A DNA stretch of 17,211 nucleotides from Lachnospiraceae bacterium UBA1258 (GTDB lineage Bacteria; Bacillota; Clostridia; Lachnospirales; Lachnospiraceae), in assembly GCA_002308235.1 (NCBI GenBank), contig DBVS01000076.1, forward strand, positions 625 through 17,835, in the 5' to 3' direction. Position numbers and translations under genes: made by a program. The notes below the pieces were generated by a model. That model saw only the letters and a list, made by a program, of their open reading frames with translations. It was not told where the DNA came from and did no database searches. Each line of letters begins with the position of its first letter. Position 1 is the first letter of the stretch. Of the stretch, positions 1-7,157 are shown in pieces.

Positions 1-559
1 TGTAACCGATGATCTCATCGTTCTCGTCAAGAGCGATACCGGTAATGTAACCGTCGGTAAGTTCAAGATATCTGGGTCCCTTGGAAAGAGTACCGTAGGT
101 TGTACCAACCATGGAACGGCTTCCCTTACCGAGATCTTCAAGACCTGCACCGATCTGAAGGCCGTCCTCGGAGAATGCGCTCTGGGTTCTTCCGTAAACG
201 ATCTGAAGGAAGAGTTCTCTCATTGCGGTGTTAATGGCATCACAAACAAGGTCTGTGTTGAGAGCTTCCATAACGGTAAGTCCGGGAAGGATTTCTGCAG
301 CCATAGCTGCGGAGTGAGTCATACCGGAGCATCCGATGGTCTCTACGAGAGCTTCCTGGATGATACCGTCTTTAACGTTGAGGGAAAGCTTGCAGGCACC
401 CTGCTGAGGTGCACACCAGCCGATACCGTGGGTGTAACCGGAAATATCCTCAACCTTTTTTGCCTTAACCCATTTAGCCTCTTCGGGAATGGGAGCAGCG
501 CCATGATGTACGCCCTGAGTAACGGGGCACATGTTCTTAACTTCTGTTGAGTAAATCAT
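1..559 (-). CDS. NifU-like Fe-S cluster scaffold protein (GGGtGRT-associated), C-terminus cut by window edge
   Basis: The N-terminal 186 codons are present and the gene runs off the left edge. The start ATG at 559-557 is preceded by AGGAGG (570-565), so the start is firm. Cysteines at about residues 49, 56, 77 and 106 and the stretch GCSGMTHSAAMAAEILPG resemble the glycine/cysteine-rich ligand region of NifU/IscU scaffolds, on which Fe-S clusters are assembled before transfer to apoproteins. From memory of the family, this N-terminus is typical of the clostridial scaffold usually encoded beside a GGGtGRT protein, which would lie off the left edge. It has its own promoter and its own 107-bp upstream gap, so it is probably not co-transcribed with the fucosidase. 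I am sure of the family and less sure of the cellular role. Confidence 0.85.
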   Translation of the reverse strand, partial: MIYSTEVKNMCPVTQGVHHGAAPIPEEAKWVKAKKVEDISGYTHGIGWCAPQQGACKLSLNVKDGIIQEALVETIGCSGMTHSAAMAAEILPGLTVMEALNTDLVCDAINTAMRELFLQIVYGRTQSAFSEDGLQIGAGLEDLGKGSRSMVGTTYGTLSKGPRYLELTDGYITGIALDENDEIIGY

Positions 560-602
560 ATATTCCTCCTTATTAAATTGTGGGTATTTCAAAATCATTC
601 AA

Positions 603-631
603 ATATTAGCACACAAGTATTAAATAAGCAA
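603..631 (-). promoter_or_regulatory. Sigma-A promoter of the Fe-S scaffold gene
   Basis: On the minus strand TTGCTT (631-626) and TAATAT (608-603) are separated by exactly 17 bases. TG lies one base upstream of the -10, making it an extended -10. It sits 43 bases upstream of the start codon, in the AT-rich gap between the fucosidase stop and the scaffold start. The rest of this 107-bp gap (560-665) shows only the ribosome site, and I see no convincing terminator for the fucosidase. Confidence 0.65.
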
Positions 632-665
632 GAAAAGTATCCAATGCGGGCAAGGTCCCTTTTTA

Positions 666-2081
666 CTATTCGTAAACTCCGAGAAAAGCGATCACGGGTT
701 CAAGCCGGGAATCGGTTATCACGATGCGAAGCGCGTCTGTTTTTAAGCCGGACCCGAAAGGAATTATCCTCTTATAGCCGATCACCGTTCCGTCGTAAAC
801 CTTTTTAAAGCCGTCTTCCGTGCGCGCTTCCACAAAGAAACTTTCCACGCGCTGGCTCATCTTTATATTTTCCTTTATAACGATATTGCGGATAACTTCG
901 GGCTTTTCGAAGTTTACTTCTATTACGTTGTCTCCGCCCTCTGCTTTTCCGCACCAGTACTTTTCATAATTGTCTTCAAAGATCAGTTCTTTTATGGAAG
1001 TACCGGCAGTAACCTTTGCTTTCTCAATGAGATTCACCGAAAAGGCCTTTCTTAAATACTCCCCTATCTCATGAAGTCTTTTAACGTCGTTTTCGTGAAA
1101 AAGACCCTCTTTTGTGGGCGGGATATTCAGAAGGAAGGTGGCGTTTCCGCCGACGGAATTGTTATAAATTCCCATAAGTTCATCCAAAGATCTTACTTTG
1201 TCGTTTTCACTCTCATGCCAGAACCAGCCGGGACGTATGGAAGTGTTTACCTCTGCGGGATACCAGACAAGATCCTGCTCATTTGCAAGGATATCGCGGC
1301 TTCCAAGGTCCTGATCCTTTGCGGTAATCTTACGCTTACGGAATTCCGCATCGTCCTTCTGCTGACTGAGACTTGCGATCTTTTCGGTATCTCTGGTCCT
1401 TGCGGGCACTACGCTCCACTCGGATTTTCTGGTATGTCCCGCTTCGTTTCCGCACCAGCGAACATCGGGACCGCAAATGGTAATGCAGGCACCGGGCTGA
1501 TATTTCCTGACGGTTTCGTAATAACGATTCCAGTCGTAATACTGCTTTTTGCCGTTTTCGCCTTCACCGCAGGCTCCGTCAAACCAAACGGAGAAAATGT
1601 CTCCGTAGCCTGTGAGAAGTTCCGTCAACTGGGATACGAAATAATCGTCGTATGCTTTTCCCGTTCCGTAAAGTTTTGAATTTCTGTCCCAGGGTGAAAG
1701 ATAAAAACCGAACTTTATACCCTGTTTTCGGCATTCCTGCGAAACCTCCAGCGCGATATCCCGCTTAAAGGGGCTTGAAGCCACCGAATGATCCGTATAT
1801 TTACTCGGCCACAGGCAAAAACCGTCATGATGCTTGCAGGTAAGGATGAGACCCTTCATACCCGCATCCTTTATGGCGCTGACCCATTGAGAAGCGTCAA
1901 ATTTCACGGGATTGAAAATTGCCGGATCCTCGGTTCCTTCGCCCCATTCTCTGTCTGTAAACGCGTTTACCGTAAAGTGTACAAAAGCGTAGAACTCTGT
2001 CTTCTGATGCTCTACCTGTCTGTCGCTCGGTACGACTTTTACCAGTCGTTCGTCAATTGTGCGTTTTTCTTCTGCGTTCAT
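666..2081 (-). CDS. Alpha-L-fucosidase, glycoside hydrolase family 29, intracellular
   Basis: This 471-residue enzyme is predicted to hydrolyse terminal alpha-L-fucose from glycans. The N-terminal (beta/alpha)8 catalytic domain carries the conserved HHDGFCLW (about 84-91) and VWFDGACGEG, whose Asp (about 168) matches the GH29 nucleophile. The last hundred or so residues, from about 365, look like a beta-sandwich (F5/8 type C-like) module. There is no signal peptide, so it should act in the cytoplasm on imported fucosylated oligosaccharides. I chose the ATG at 2081 over the one at 2093: GGGGGT lies just upstream of the second ATG, while the first has no properly spaced ribosome site. A dedicated promoter lies in the repeat upstream. 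No fucose pathway genes are visible nearby. The substrate linkage cannot be told from sequence. Confidence 0.9.
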   Translation of the reverse strand: MNAEEKRTIDERLVKVVPSDRQVEHQKTEFYAFVHFTVNAFTDREWGEGTEDPAIFNPVKFDASQWVSAIKDAGMKGLILTCKHHDGFCLWPSKYTDHSVASSPFKRDIALEVSQECRKQGIKFGFYLSPWDRNSKLYGTGKAYDDYFVSQLTELLTGYGDIFSVWFDGACGEGENGKKQYYDWNRYYETVRKYQPGACITICGPDVRWCGNEAGHTRKSEWSVVPARTRDTEKIASLSQQKDDAEFRKRKITAKDQDLGSRDILANEQDLVWYPAEVNTSIRPGWFWHESENDKVRSLDELMGIYNNSVGGNATFLLNIPPTKEGLFHENDVKRLHEIGEYLRKAFSVNLIEKAKVTAGTSIKELIFEDNYEKYWCGKAEGGDNVIEVNFEKPEVIRNIVIKENIKMSQRVESFFVEARTEDGFKKVYDGTVIGYKRIIPFGSGLKTDALRIVITDSRLEPVIAFLGVYE

Positions 2082-2123
2082 ATATACCCCCATCCGCCCT
2101 GTAATGGCATGTTCTTTTCATAG

Positions 2124-2172
2124 AATAAATTATCAGAACAGCCCTGCCAATGCAACTGTCTCTTCCCCTTCA
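2124..2172 (-). repeat. 49-bp intergenic repeat, copy A (upstream of fucosidase)
   Basis: This stretch is identical to 11503-11551 at 48 of 49 positions; the one difference is G at 2141 against A at 11520. Both copies lie on the same strand, immediately 5' of a minus-strand gene, and each contains the same promoter. Copy A begins exactly at the TGA stop of the MalY gene. It can also fold: AGAGACAG and CTGTTCT form a stem with one bulged G, and TGC/GCA forms a small inner stem. The single difference between copies changes a G-C to a G-T pair in that stem. Weaker similarity continues into the leader through TACAGGGCGG. The nature of the element (mobile, or a copied regulatory cassette) is unknown. 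Confidence 0.85.
2127..2155 (-). promoter_or_regulatory. Predicted promoter of the fucosidase gene
   Basis: On the minus strand TTGCAT (2155-2150), a 17-base spacer, and TAATTT (2132-2127) with an extended -10 TGA give a good sigma-A match. A transcript would start near 2120 and carry a leader of roughly 40 bases before the fucosidase ATG at 2081. The promoter is wholly inside the 49-bp repeat. Confidence 0.6.
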
Positions 2173-3357
2173 ATCGTAAAAAGAATGTCTTATTCGCTCC
2201 AGAGCCTCGTTAAGGACCGAACGGGGGCAGGCAGCATTGATCCTTTGGAATCCTTCTCCCGCTTTTCCGAATATCCTTCCGCTGTCGAGCCAGAGTTTTG
2301 CTTTGTTCACTATAATATCATCAAGCTTCTTCGGATCCGGACAGATCCCGTTAAAATCAAGCCAGATAAGATAAGTCCCTTCGGTCTTGATCTTTTTTAC
2401 CCCCGGAAGTTTTTCCGCGGTAAACCGGTCGGCAAAATCGATATTCTTTTCTATGTACTTTTTGGCTCCCTCGTACCACTCATCCCCGGATTTGTAGGCG
2501 GCCCTTGCGGCGGTGATCCCGAAAACATTGGGTTCATCAAAGCCCGTGGCCTCAAGTTCTGCCTTGAACCGTCTTCTCATGGTTCTGTCCGAGATAAAGA
2601 TATTCGCCTGTTGAAGCCCCGCCAGGTTGAAGGTCTTACTGGGGGAAGTGGCGGTGACGGTGAATTCTTTAAAATCCTCCTTAAGTTCTTCAAAGATCGA
2701 GTGAGTACCGTTAAAAACAAAATCAAAATGGATCTCGTCACTGAACACGTACACTCCGTGCTTTTTGCAGATTTCACCTATACGTATAAGCTCTTCGGGA
2801 CTCCACACCCTTCCCACGGGATTGTGGGGATTGCAAAGAATGAAAAGCTTTACCCTGTTTTCTTTTATCTTTTCTTCAAAATTCTCAAAATCTATGTAAT
2901 ACCGGCCTTCAGGATCCAAACAAAGGTCCGAACTTACCGGCCTTCTTCCGTTGTTTCGTATTATGCTCTCAAAGGGATAATATACGGGCTTTTGAATAAT
3001 GACCGCATCACCGGGGGAGGTAAGGGCCCTTACCGCAAGTCCTATGGCCACGCAGACGCTGGGGGTCTTTACGTGGTTTTCTTCATAAACGGTCCAGTCA
3101 TGATGTCTCTTCATCCAGCCTGCCACGGCGTCAAAGAAACCGTCTCCCGGCTGAGTGTTCGTATAGCCGTAAATATTGTGGGAAGCAAGGGCCTTAAGGG
3201 CATCCTCTATGTAAGAGCTGGTCTTAAAGTCCATGTCCGCCACCCACAAAGGCAGCACATCCGCGGGATATCCCCTCTTCACCGCAAAGTCATATTTAAG
3301 GCATCCCGTGTTTTTTCTGTTTACAACCGTATCAAAATCCAGATTTCTTTCGGTCAT
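2170..3357 (-). CDS. MalY/PatB-type PLP-dependent cystathionine beta-lyase (C-S lyase)
   Basis: This 395-residue fold-type I PLP enzyme most resembles the MalY/PatB branch, which cleaves cystathionine, cysteine or S-substituted cysteines to a thiol, pyruvate and ammonia. It shows PLWVADMDF near the N-terminus, NPHNPVGRVW (about 176-185), SDEIHFDF with the cofactor-binding Asp (about 207), and SPSKTFNLAG with the PLP lysine (about 241). The ATG at 3357 has AGGAAG six bases upstream, so I prefer it to a TTG 15 bases earlier that would overlap the previous stop. It is the last gene of the operon, 11 bases after the MetB-like gene. Two different C-S lyases in tandem suggest catabolism of sulfur compounds rather than methionine synthesis alone. 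The exact substrate is unknown. Confidence 0.88.
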   Translation of the reverse strand: MTERNLDFDTVVNRKNTGCLKYDFAVKRGYPADVLPLWVADMDFKTSSYIEDALKALASHNIYGYTNTQPGDGFFDAVAGWMKRHHDWTVYEENHVKTPSVCVAIGLAVRALTSPGDAVIIQKPVYYPFESIIRNNGRRPVSSDLCLDPEGRYYIDFENFEEKIKENRVKLFILCNPHNPVGRVWSPEELIRIGEICKKHGVYVFSDEIHFDFVFNGTHSIFEELKEDFKEFTVTATSPSKTFNLAGLQQANIFISDRTMRRRFKAELEATGFDEPNVFGITAARAAYKSGDEWYEGAKKYIEKNIDFADRFTAEKLPGVKKIKTEGTYLIWLDFNGICPDPKKLDDIIVNKAKLWLDSGRIFGKAGEGFQRINAACPRSVLNEALERIRHSFYD

Positions 3358-3368
3358 CCGATTCTTCC

Positions 3369-4466
3369 TCAATCTCTCTCCATGGCCTGTTTCAGGTCGT
3401 TAATGATATCTTCCGCGGCTTCGATCCCCACCGACATGCGAAGGAGCCGGTCGTTTATGCCAAGCTTTTCTTTTTGCGCGGCGGGCACATCGGGATGGGT
3501 CTGAAGTGTGGGGTAGGTAAGAAGGCTTTCCGTTCCGCCCAGGCTTTCCGCGAAGGTGACAAGTTTTATGTTCTTAAGTATCGACAGAGCCTTTTCCTTT
3601 GAATCCACGTAAAAGGAGATCATTCCGCTTCCCACAAAGAAAACCTCCTCCACGCAGGGCTGAAGTTTAAGCCATTCGCTGATCTTTTCCGCATTTTCTC
3701 TGTGCCGCTCCATACGTATGGCCAGGGTCTTTAAGCCCCTGAGACAGAGCCAGCATTCGAAGGGCCCGAGGGTGGCTCCGGTGGTCTTTGAAAGAAGCCT
3801 GTAGGTGTCCGCAAGTCCTTTATTCGCAAGACAAAGAAACCCGCAGACCGTATCGTTGTGTCCGCTTAAATACTTGGTTCCCGAATGGATCACCGCGTCC
3901 GCCCCTTCCTTTATGGGATTCTGAAAACAGGGAGTCATGAAGGTATTGTCAACGCAGACAAGGATGTTTCTTTCGTGAGCCAGCCTGCAGACCTTACCGA
4001 TATCCGTGACTTTCATCATGGGGTTGGTGGGAGTTTCAAAATAAATGACTTTGGTGTTCTCTCTAAAGAGCGCCTTTAAGCTGTCGGGGTCGGTGGTGTC
4101 CGCGTACTCCACGACGAGCCCGTTCTTTTTCAGTATACGGTCAAAGTATCTGACGGTGCCGCCGTAAAGATCCGAACCGCAGATGATGTGGTCTCCCGGG
4201 GAAAAATAGTCAAAAAAGCAGGATATTGCCGCCATGCCCGAAGAAAAAGCAATGGAATCGGCGGCTCCCTCCAGGGAGCTGACGGTCTCTTCAAGATATT
4301 GTCTGGTGGGGTTGGATTCTCTGGAATAATCGAATCCGTTGGGATTGTGTCCCGGAGTAAGATGAGAAAAAGAAGCTGTTTGATAGATGGGGTAACTGAT
4401 GGCGAATTTTCCGTCTTCGCTCTTATGATCTTCTCCGTGTATACATCGGGTCTCTATCGAATACAT
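3369..4466 (-). CDS. Cys/Met metabolism PLP enzyme (cystathionine gamma-synthase/lyase family) with shortened loop
   Basis: This 365-residue member of the trans-sulfuration PLP family shows DYSRESNPTR (about 46-55), SSGMAA, the DNTF motif carrying the cofactor Asp (about 173), SGTKYLSGHND with the PLP lysine (about 198), and the C-terminal ESLGG...THPD...LLRMSVGIE. The family cleaves or forms the C-S bond of cystathionine, homocysteine or O-acyl-homoserine products in the cytoplasm. Unusually, the segment that normally reads roughly PGLP-HPG...FG-MISF is reduced to VGSGMISF, an in-frame loss of about 17 residues with both flanks intact. The ATG has GGAG nine bases upstream and follows the M20 gene by 12 bases. 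Synthase and lyase cannot be told apart here; the context favours a lyase. Confidence 0.88.
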   Translation of the reverse strand: MYSIETRCIHGEDHKSEDGKFAISYPIYQTASFSHLTPGHNPNGFDYSRESNPTRQYLEETVSSLEGAADSIAFSSGMAAISCFFDYFSPGDHIICGSDLYGGTVRYFDRILKKNGLVVEYADTTDPDSLKALFRENTKVIYFETPTNPMMKVTDIGKVCRLAHERNILVCVDNTFMTPCFQNPIKEGADAVIHSGTKYLSGHNDTVCGFLCLANKGLADTYRLLSKTTGATLGPFECWLCLRGLKTLAIRMERHRENAEKISEWLKLQPCVEEVFFVGSGMISFYVDSKEKALSILKNIKLVTFAESLGGTESLLTYPTLQTHPDVPAAQKEKLGINDRLLRMSVGIEAAEDIINDLKQAMERD

Positions 4467-4478
4467 GACGTGATACTC

Positions 4479-5609
4479 CTATAATGTCATCAGATTTAAG
4501 GTCAGTTCTGCTGCCTTTTTAAGCGTTTCCGCTTCGGTATATTCTTCCGTGGTATGGACCTTTTCCATACCGGAAGAAAGGACTATGGTCTCGATTCCGA
4601 CTTCGTTGCAATAATTTCCGTCGCTTCCGCCGAAGGTTACGATAAACTCTTTTTGAAGTCCCAGAGCTTCCGCAGCCTTTTTAAAATGTTCGACCGTTTT
4701 TCCGCTTTCGGATACCCTGTAAGCCTTTACGTGCTCGCAAAAGACCGTTTCGGCACTTCCTCCGGAAGCCTTTGCCGCCAGGCTGAATCTTTTGAAGATA
4801 TCGTCCTTGACCTTTAAGGCGCGGAAGTGATGCATGCTCCGCACTTCACCGCTTATCTTCACGATCCCGGGCACGATATTTTTGCCGCTTCCGCCGTTAA
4901 TGGTTCCGAAATTCACCGTGGTCTCGGAATCGATATGTCCCGTCTCTATGTCCTTAAGGGCCTCAACGGCTATGTTCAGGGCATTGATGCCCTTTTCGGG
5001 CTCAAATCCCGCATGTGCGGCTTTCCCTGCAACGGTTATGTCAAAGGAAACGATGGAAGGTGCCGCAATGGCCGCCCTTCCCACGGGGCCCGTAAGATCG
5101 AGTACATAGGCATTCTTCGACTTTATCCCCGTGAAATCGAATCTTTTGGCGCCTTCGCAGAAAACCTCCTCCGCAGGGCTTATGAGAACCTCGATGTCGG
5201 GGTGAGACAGATTGTTTTCAACGATCACGGTCAAAGCCTCGATTATTGAAGAAAGGCCCGACACATCATCGGCTCCCAAAACCGTTTCTCCCGCCGAAGT
5301 GATCCTTCCTGCTTTGTCGATAAGGGCTTTCTTACCGATCCCCGGCGAAACCGTATCAAGGTGCGCCGAAAAAAGAAGGGGCTTTCCTTCTTTGTTGCCG
5401 GGAAGGAAAGCATAGATATTGGGGAAGCTTTCGGGATGCTCTGACATATATCCGGGATCGGTACCTTCCGTGGATACCGTAAGACCTAACTTCTTAAGGT
5501 CGCCCGCAACCCGCTCTCCCAGTGCTTTTTCATGAAAGGATTCGGAATCGTAGGAAACATATTCCAGGAACCGGTTTATAATTCTTTCCGCGTTTATACT
5601 CTCGCCCAT
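4479..5609 (-). CDS. M20-family zinc metallohydrolase, peptidase T-like
   Basis: This 376-residue M20 enzyme removes N-terminal residues from short peptides (as PepT does) or cleaves N-acyl groups from amino acids. Metal and catalytic positions are visible: SAHLDTV (H83, D85), GADDVSG (D114), SPAEEVFCEGA (E147/E148), D171, and the late HTTEEY (H352). Residues 180-290 form the usual dimerisation insert, including AHAGFEPEKGINA. The start has GGAGG at good spacing, 17 bases after the ABC ATPase. In Bacillus sulfur-salvage operons an M20 enzyme deacetylates N-acetylated S-modified cysteines. The GNAT gene in this operon makes that role plausible, but overall similarity is closer to PepT-type aminopeptidases, which would suit Cys-Gly-like peptides. 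Confidence 0.85.
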   Translation of the reverse strand: MGESINAERIINRFLEYVSYDSESFHEKALGERVAGDLKKLGLTVSTEGTDPGYMSEHPESFPNIYAFLPGNKEGKPLLFSAHLDTVSPGIGKKALIDKAGRITSAGETVLGADDVSGLSSIIEALTVIVENNLSHPDIEVLISPAEEVFCEGAKRFDFTGIKSKNAYVLDLTGPVGRAAIAAPSIVSFDITVAGKAAHAGFEPEKGINALNIAVEALKDIETGHIDSETTVNFGTINGGSGKNIVPGIVKISGEVRSMHHFRALKVKDDIFKRFSLAAKASGGSAETVFCEHVKAYRVSESGKTVEHFKKAAEALGLQKEFIVTFGGSDGNYCNEVGIETIVLSSGMEKVHTTEEYTEAETLKKAAELTLNLMTL

Positions 5610-5626
5610 CCTTTGCCTCCGGGTAC

Positions 5627-6397
5627 TTAAATGTAAAATTCGGGCTCCTTTAAGCCCCTCATCTTTTCAAAGAATTCTCTGGCTCTTTCACTCCCCGGAT
5701 GGTCAAACACCTCTTTGGGAGTGCCGTCCTCGATTATCTTTCCGCCGTCCAGAAAAAGAACACGGTTGGATATCTTTCGAACGAAATCCATCTCATGGGA
5801 GACCAAGAGCATGGTATAACCCTGTTCCGCCACCGACTTGATGGTGTTGAGTACCTCGGTAACAAGCTCAGGGTCCAGGGCGGAGGTAGGCTCGTCAAGA
5901 AGTATGATATCCGGTTTCATTGCAAGGGTCCTGGCAATGGCAACACGCTGCTGCTGACCGCCGGACATGTGCTTGGGATAATGATTCTGCCACTCAAGAA
6001 GACCCACGTTCTCAAGTTCCTTAAGCGCGGCCGCTTTTGCTTCTTCCTTGGGTAACTTACGTACGGTCACCAGCCCCTCCATGACGTTTTCAAGGGCTGT
6101 CTTGTGCTCAAAAAGATAAAAGCGCTGAAACACCATTCCGGTGTGAAGTCTCAACTCGCTGATCTTCTTCCGGTCCTTTCCCTTAACGGGGAGATTTAAT
6201 TGCGTTCCGTTTATGCTTATGGTTCCTTTTTCGGGCTTTTCCAGAAGATTTATGGACCGGAGGAGGGTTGATTTACCGGTTCCCGAAGGACCCACGATAC
6301 CGATGATATCTCCCTTGTTCACCGAAAGATCCACTCCGTCGAGCACCACATTGCTGTTAAAACTCTTATGAAGATCCTTTATTTCCAATATGGCCAT
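5627..6397 (-). CDS. Polar amino acid ABC transporter, ATP-binding subunit
   Basis: This 256-residue ATPase energises amino acid import. It shows Walker A GPSGTGKST (36-44), the Q-loop VFQRFYLFEHKT (Q91), signature MSGGQQQR (144-151), Walker B IILLDEPTSALD (164-175) and the H-loop SHEMDF (H201). These match the GlnQ/TcyN/YxeO class of polar amino acid and cystine transporters. The start lies one base after the permease stop (TAA-A-ATG), with AAGGAG overlapping the permease end, so translation is coupled. Together with the permease and the lipoprotein it makes a complete importer. Cystine or an S-modified cysteine is the likely cargo, inferred from the neighbours rather than from motifs. Confidence 0.95.
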   Translation of the reverse strand: MAILEIKDLHKSFNSNVVLDGVDLSVNKGDIIGIVGPSGTGKSTLLRSINLLEKPEKGTISINGTQLNLPVKGKDRKKISELRLHTGMVFQRFYLFEHKTALENVMEGLVTVRKLPKEEAKAAALKELENVGLLEWQNHYPKHMSGGQQQRVAIARTLAMKPDIILLDEPTSALDPELVTEVLNTIKSVAEQGYTMLLVSHEMDFVRKISNRVLFLDGGKIIEDGTPKEVFDHPGSERAREFFEKMRGLKEPEFYI

Positions 6398-6398
6398 T

Positions 6399-7133
6399 TT
6401 AAGCTCCTTCCACTGCTTTGGGCTGATCCGGTATCTTTATCTTCTTCTCGATGAACTTGAATATTCTCTCGAAGATGACCGTTATGATCCAATAGATGAT
6501 GGCCAGAGCCACGTATCCTTCAAGGTATCTGTAATCCCGTCCCGCGAGTATCTGGTTCTGATAGGTTATCTCGATGATGCCGCAGGTGGAAGCAAGGCTG
6601 GTGCCCTTGATTAGTCCGATAAGAGAGTTTCCGATACCGGGAAGGGCATTTTCCAGGGCTTCGGGGATGATGATACGCTTCAGTATCTGACCGTAGGTCA
6701 TTCCCATAGCTGTGCCGGCTTCGATCTCACCGTTATCCACCGACTCAAGCGCCGCCCTGAAGGTCTCACTGGTAAAGGCGGCCTGGTAAAGCCCCAGCGC
6801 GATAAAGGCGTACACGATTTTGGGAATGATGTTGACGTCGATGTTAGCTCCCCAGGAATTAAATATCTTGAGAATTGCCGGGATACCGTAATAAGCCACA
6901 TACAGCTGAATGAGCATTGGCGTACCGCGCATTACGGAAAGAAAGCCGGTAGCTATTTTTGCGAGTACCTTTACCTTTTTGTATCTGGCAACGGCGATCA
7001 AAAGCCCCACCACCACCGACACAAGAAAGGCCAGTCCCGCCAGCTCCAGAGTGATGGGTATTTTCTTTATCAGCTCCGGGAATCTGTCCCACACAAGTTT
7101 AAAACTGAAATAATCCGAAAATTTTGTATTCAT
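6399..7133 (-). CDS. Polar amino acid ABC transporter, permease subunit
   Basis: This 244-residue inner-membrane protein has about five hydrophobic segments. The coupling (EAA-type) loop near residues 150-180 reads ESVDNGEIEAGTAMGM followed by RIIIPEAL, the site that docks on the ATPase. It belongs to the HisM/GlnP single-permease family and probably works as a homodimer. The ribosome site is GAGG close to the ATG. It sits between the GNAT gene (24-base gap) and the ATPase (one-base gap). Having the binding protein two genes away from its permease, with two enzymes in between, is an uncommon arrangement and suggests the enzymes belong to the same function as the transporter. Confidence 0.93.
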   Translation of the reverse strand: MNTKFSDYFSFKLVWDRFPELIKKIPITLELAGLAFLVSVVVGLLIAVARYKKVKVLAKIATGFLSVMRGTPMLIQLYVAYYGIPAILKIFNSWGANIDVNIIPKIVYAFIALGLYQAAFTSETFRAALESVDNGEIEAGTAMGMTYGQILKRIIIPEALENALPGIGNSLIGLIKGTSLASTCGIIEITYQNQILAGRDYRYLEGYVALAIIYWIITVIFERIFKFIEKKIKIPDQPKAVEGA

Positions 7134-7157
7134 GTTACCTCACTGTTTTCAGGGCAA

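Noticed and set aside
640..660. A third partial copy of the 49-bp repeat near 640-660
   Set aside because: Only a short GCATTGG match is shared and the boxes around it do not align. It is likely chance.
1071..1679. Plus-strand open frame of 202 codons inside the fucosidase
   Set aside because: It lies opposite the conserved GH29 catalytic domain, with no family motif and no ribosome site. It is a shadow frame.
2093..2169. The MalY-fucosidase gap as a simple intrinsic terminator
   Set aside because: The AGAGACAG/CTGTTCT stem is short, bulged and followed by GATAATTTATT rather than a T run. The same bases make a better promoter, so I do not annotate a terminator, though a dual role remains possible.
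2059..3504. Long plus-strand open frame of 481 codons opposite the two PLP lyase genes
   Set aside because: It is antisense to two genes with full catalytic motifs, has no recognisable domain, and lacks a plausible ribosome site. It is a by-product of codon bias on the opposite strand.
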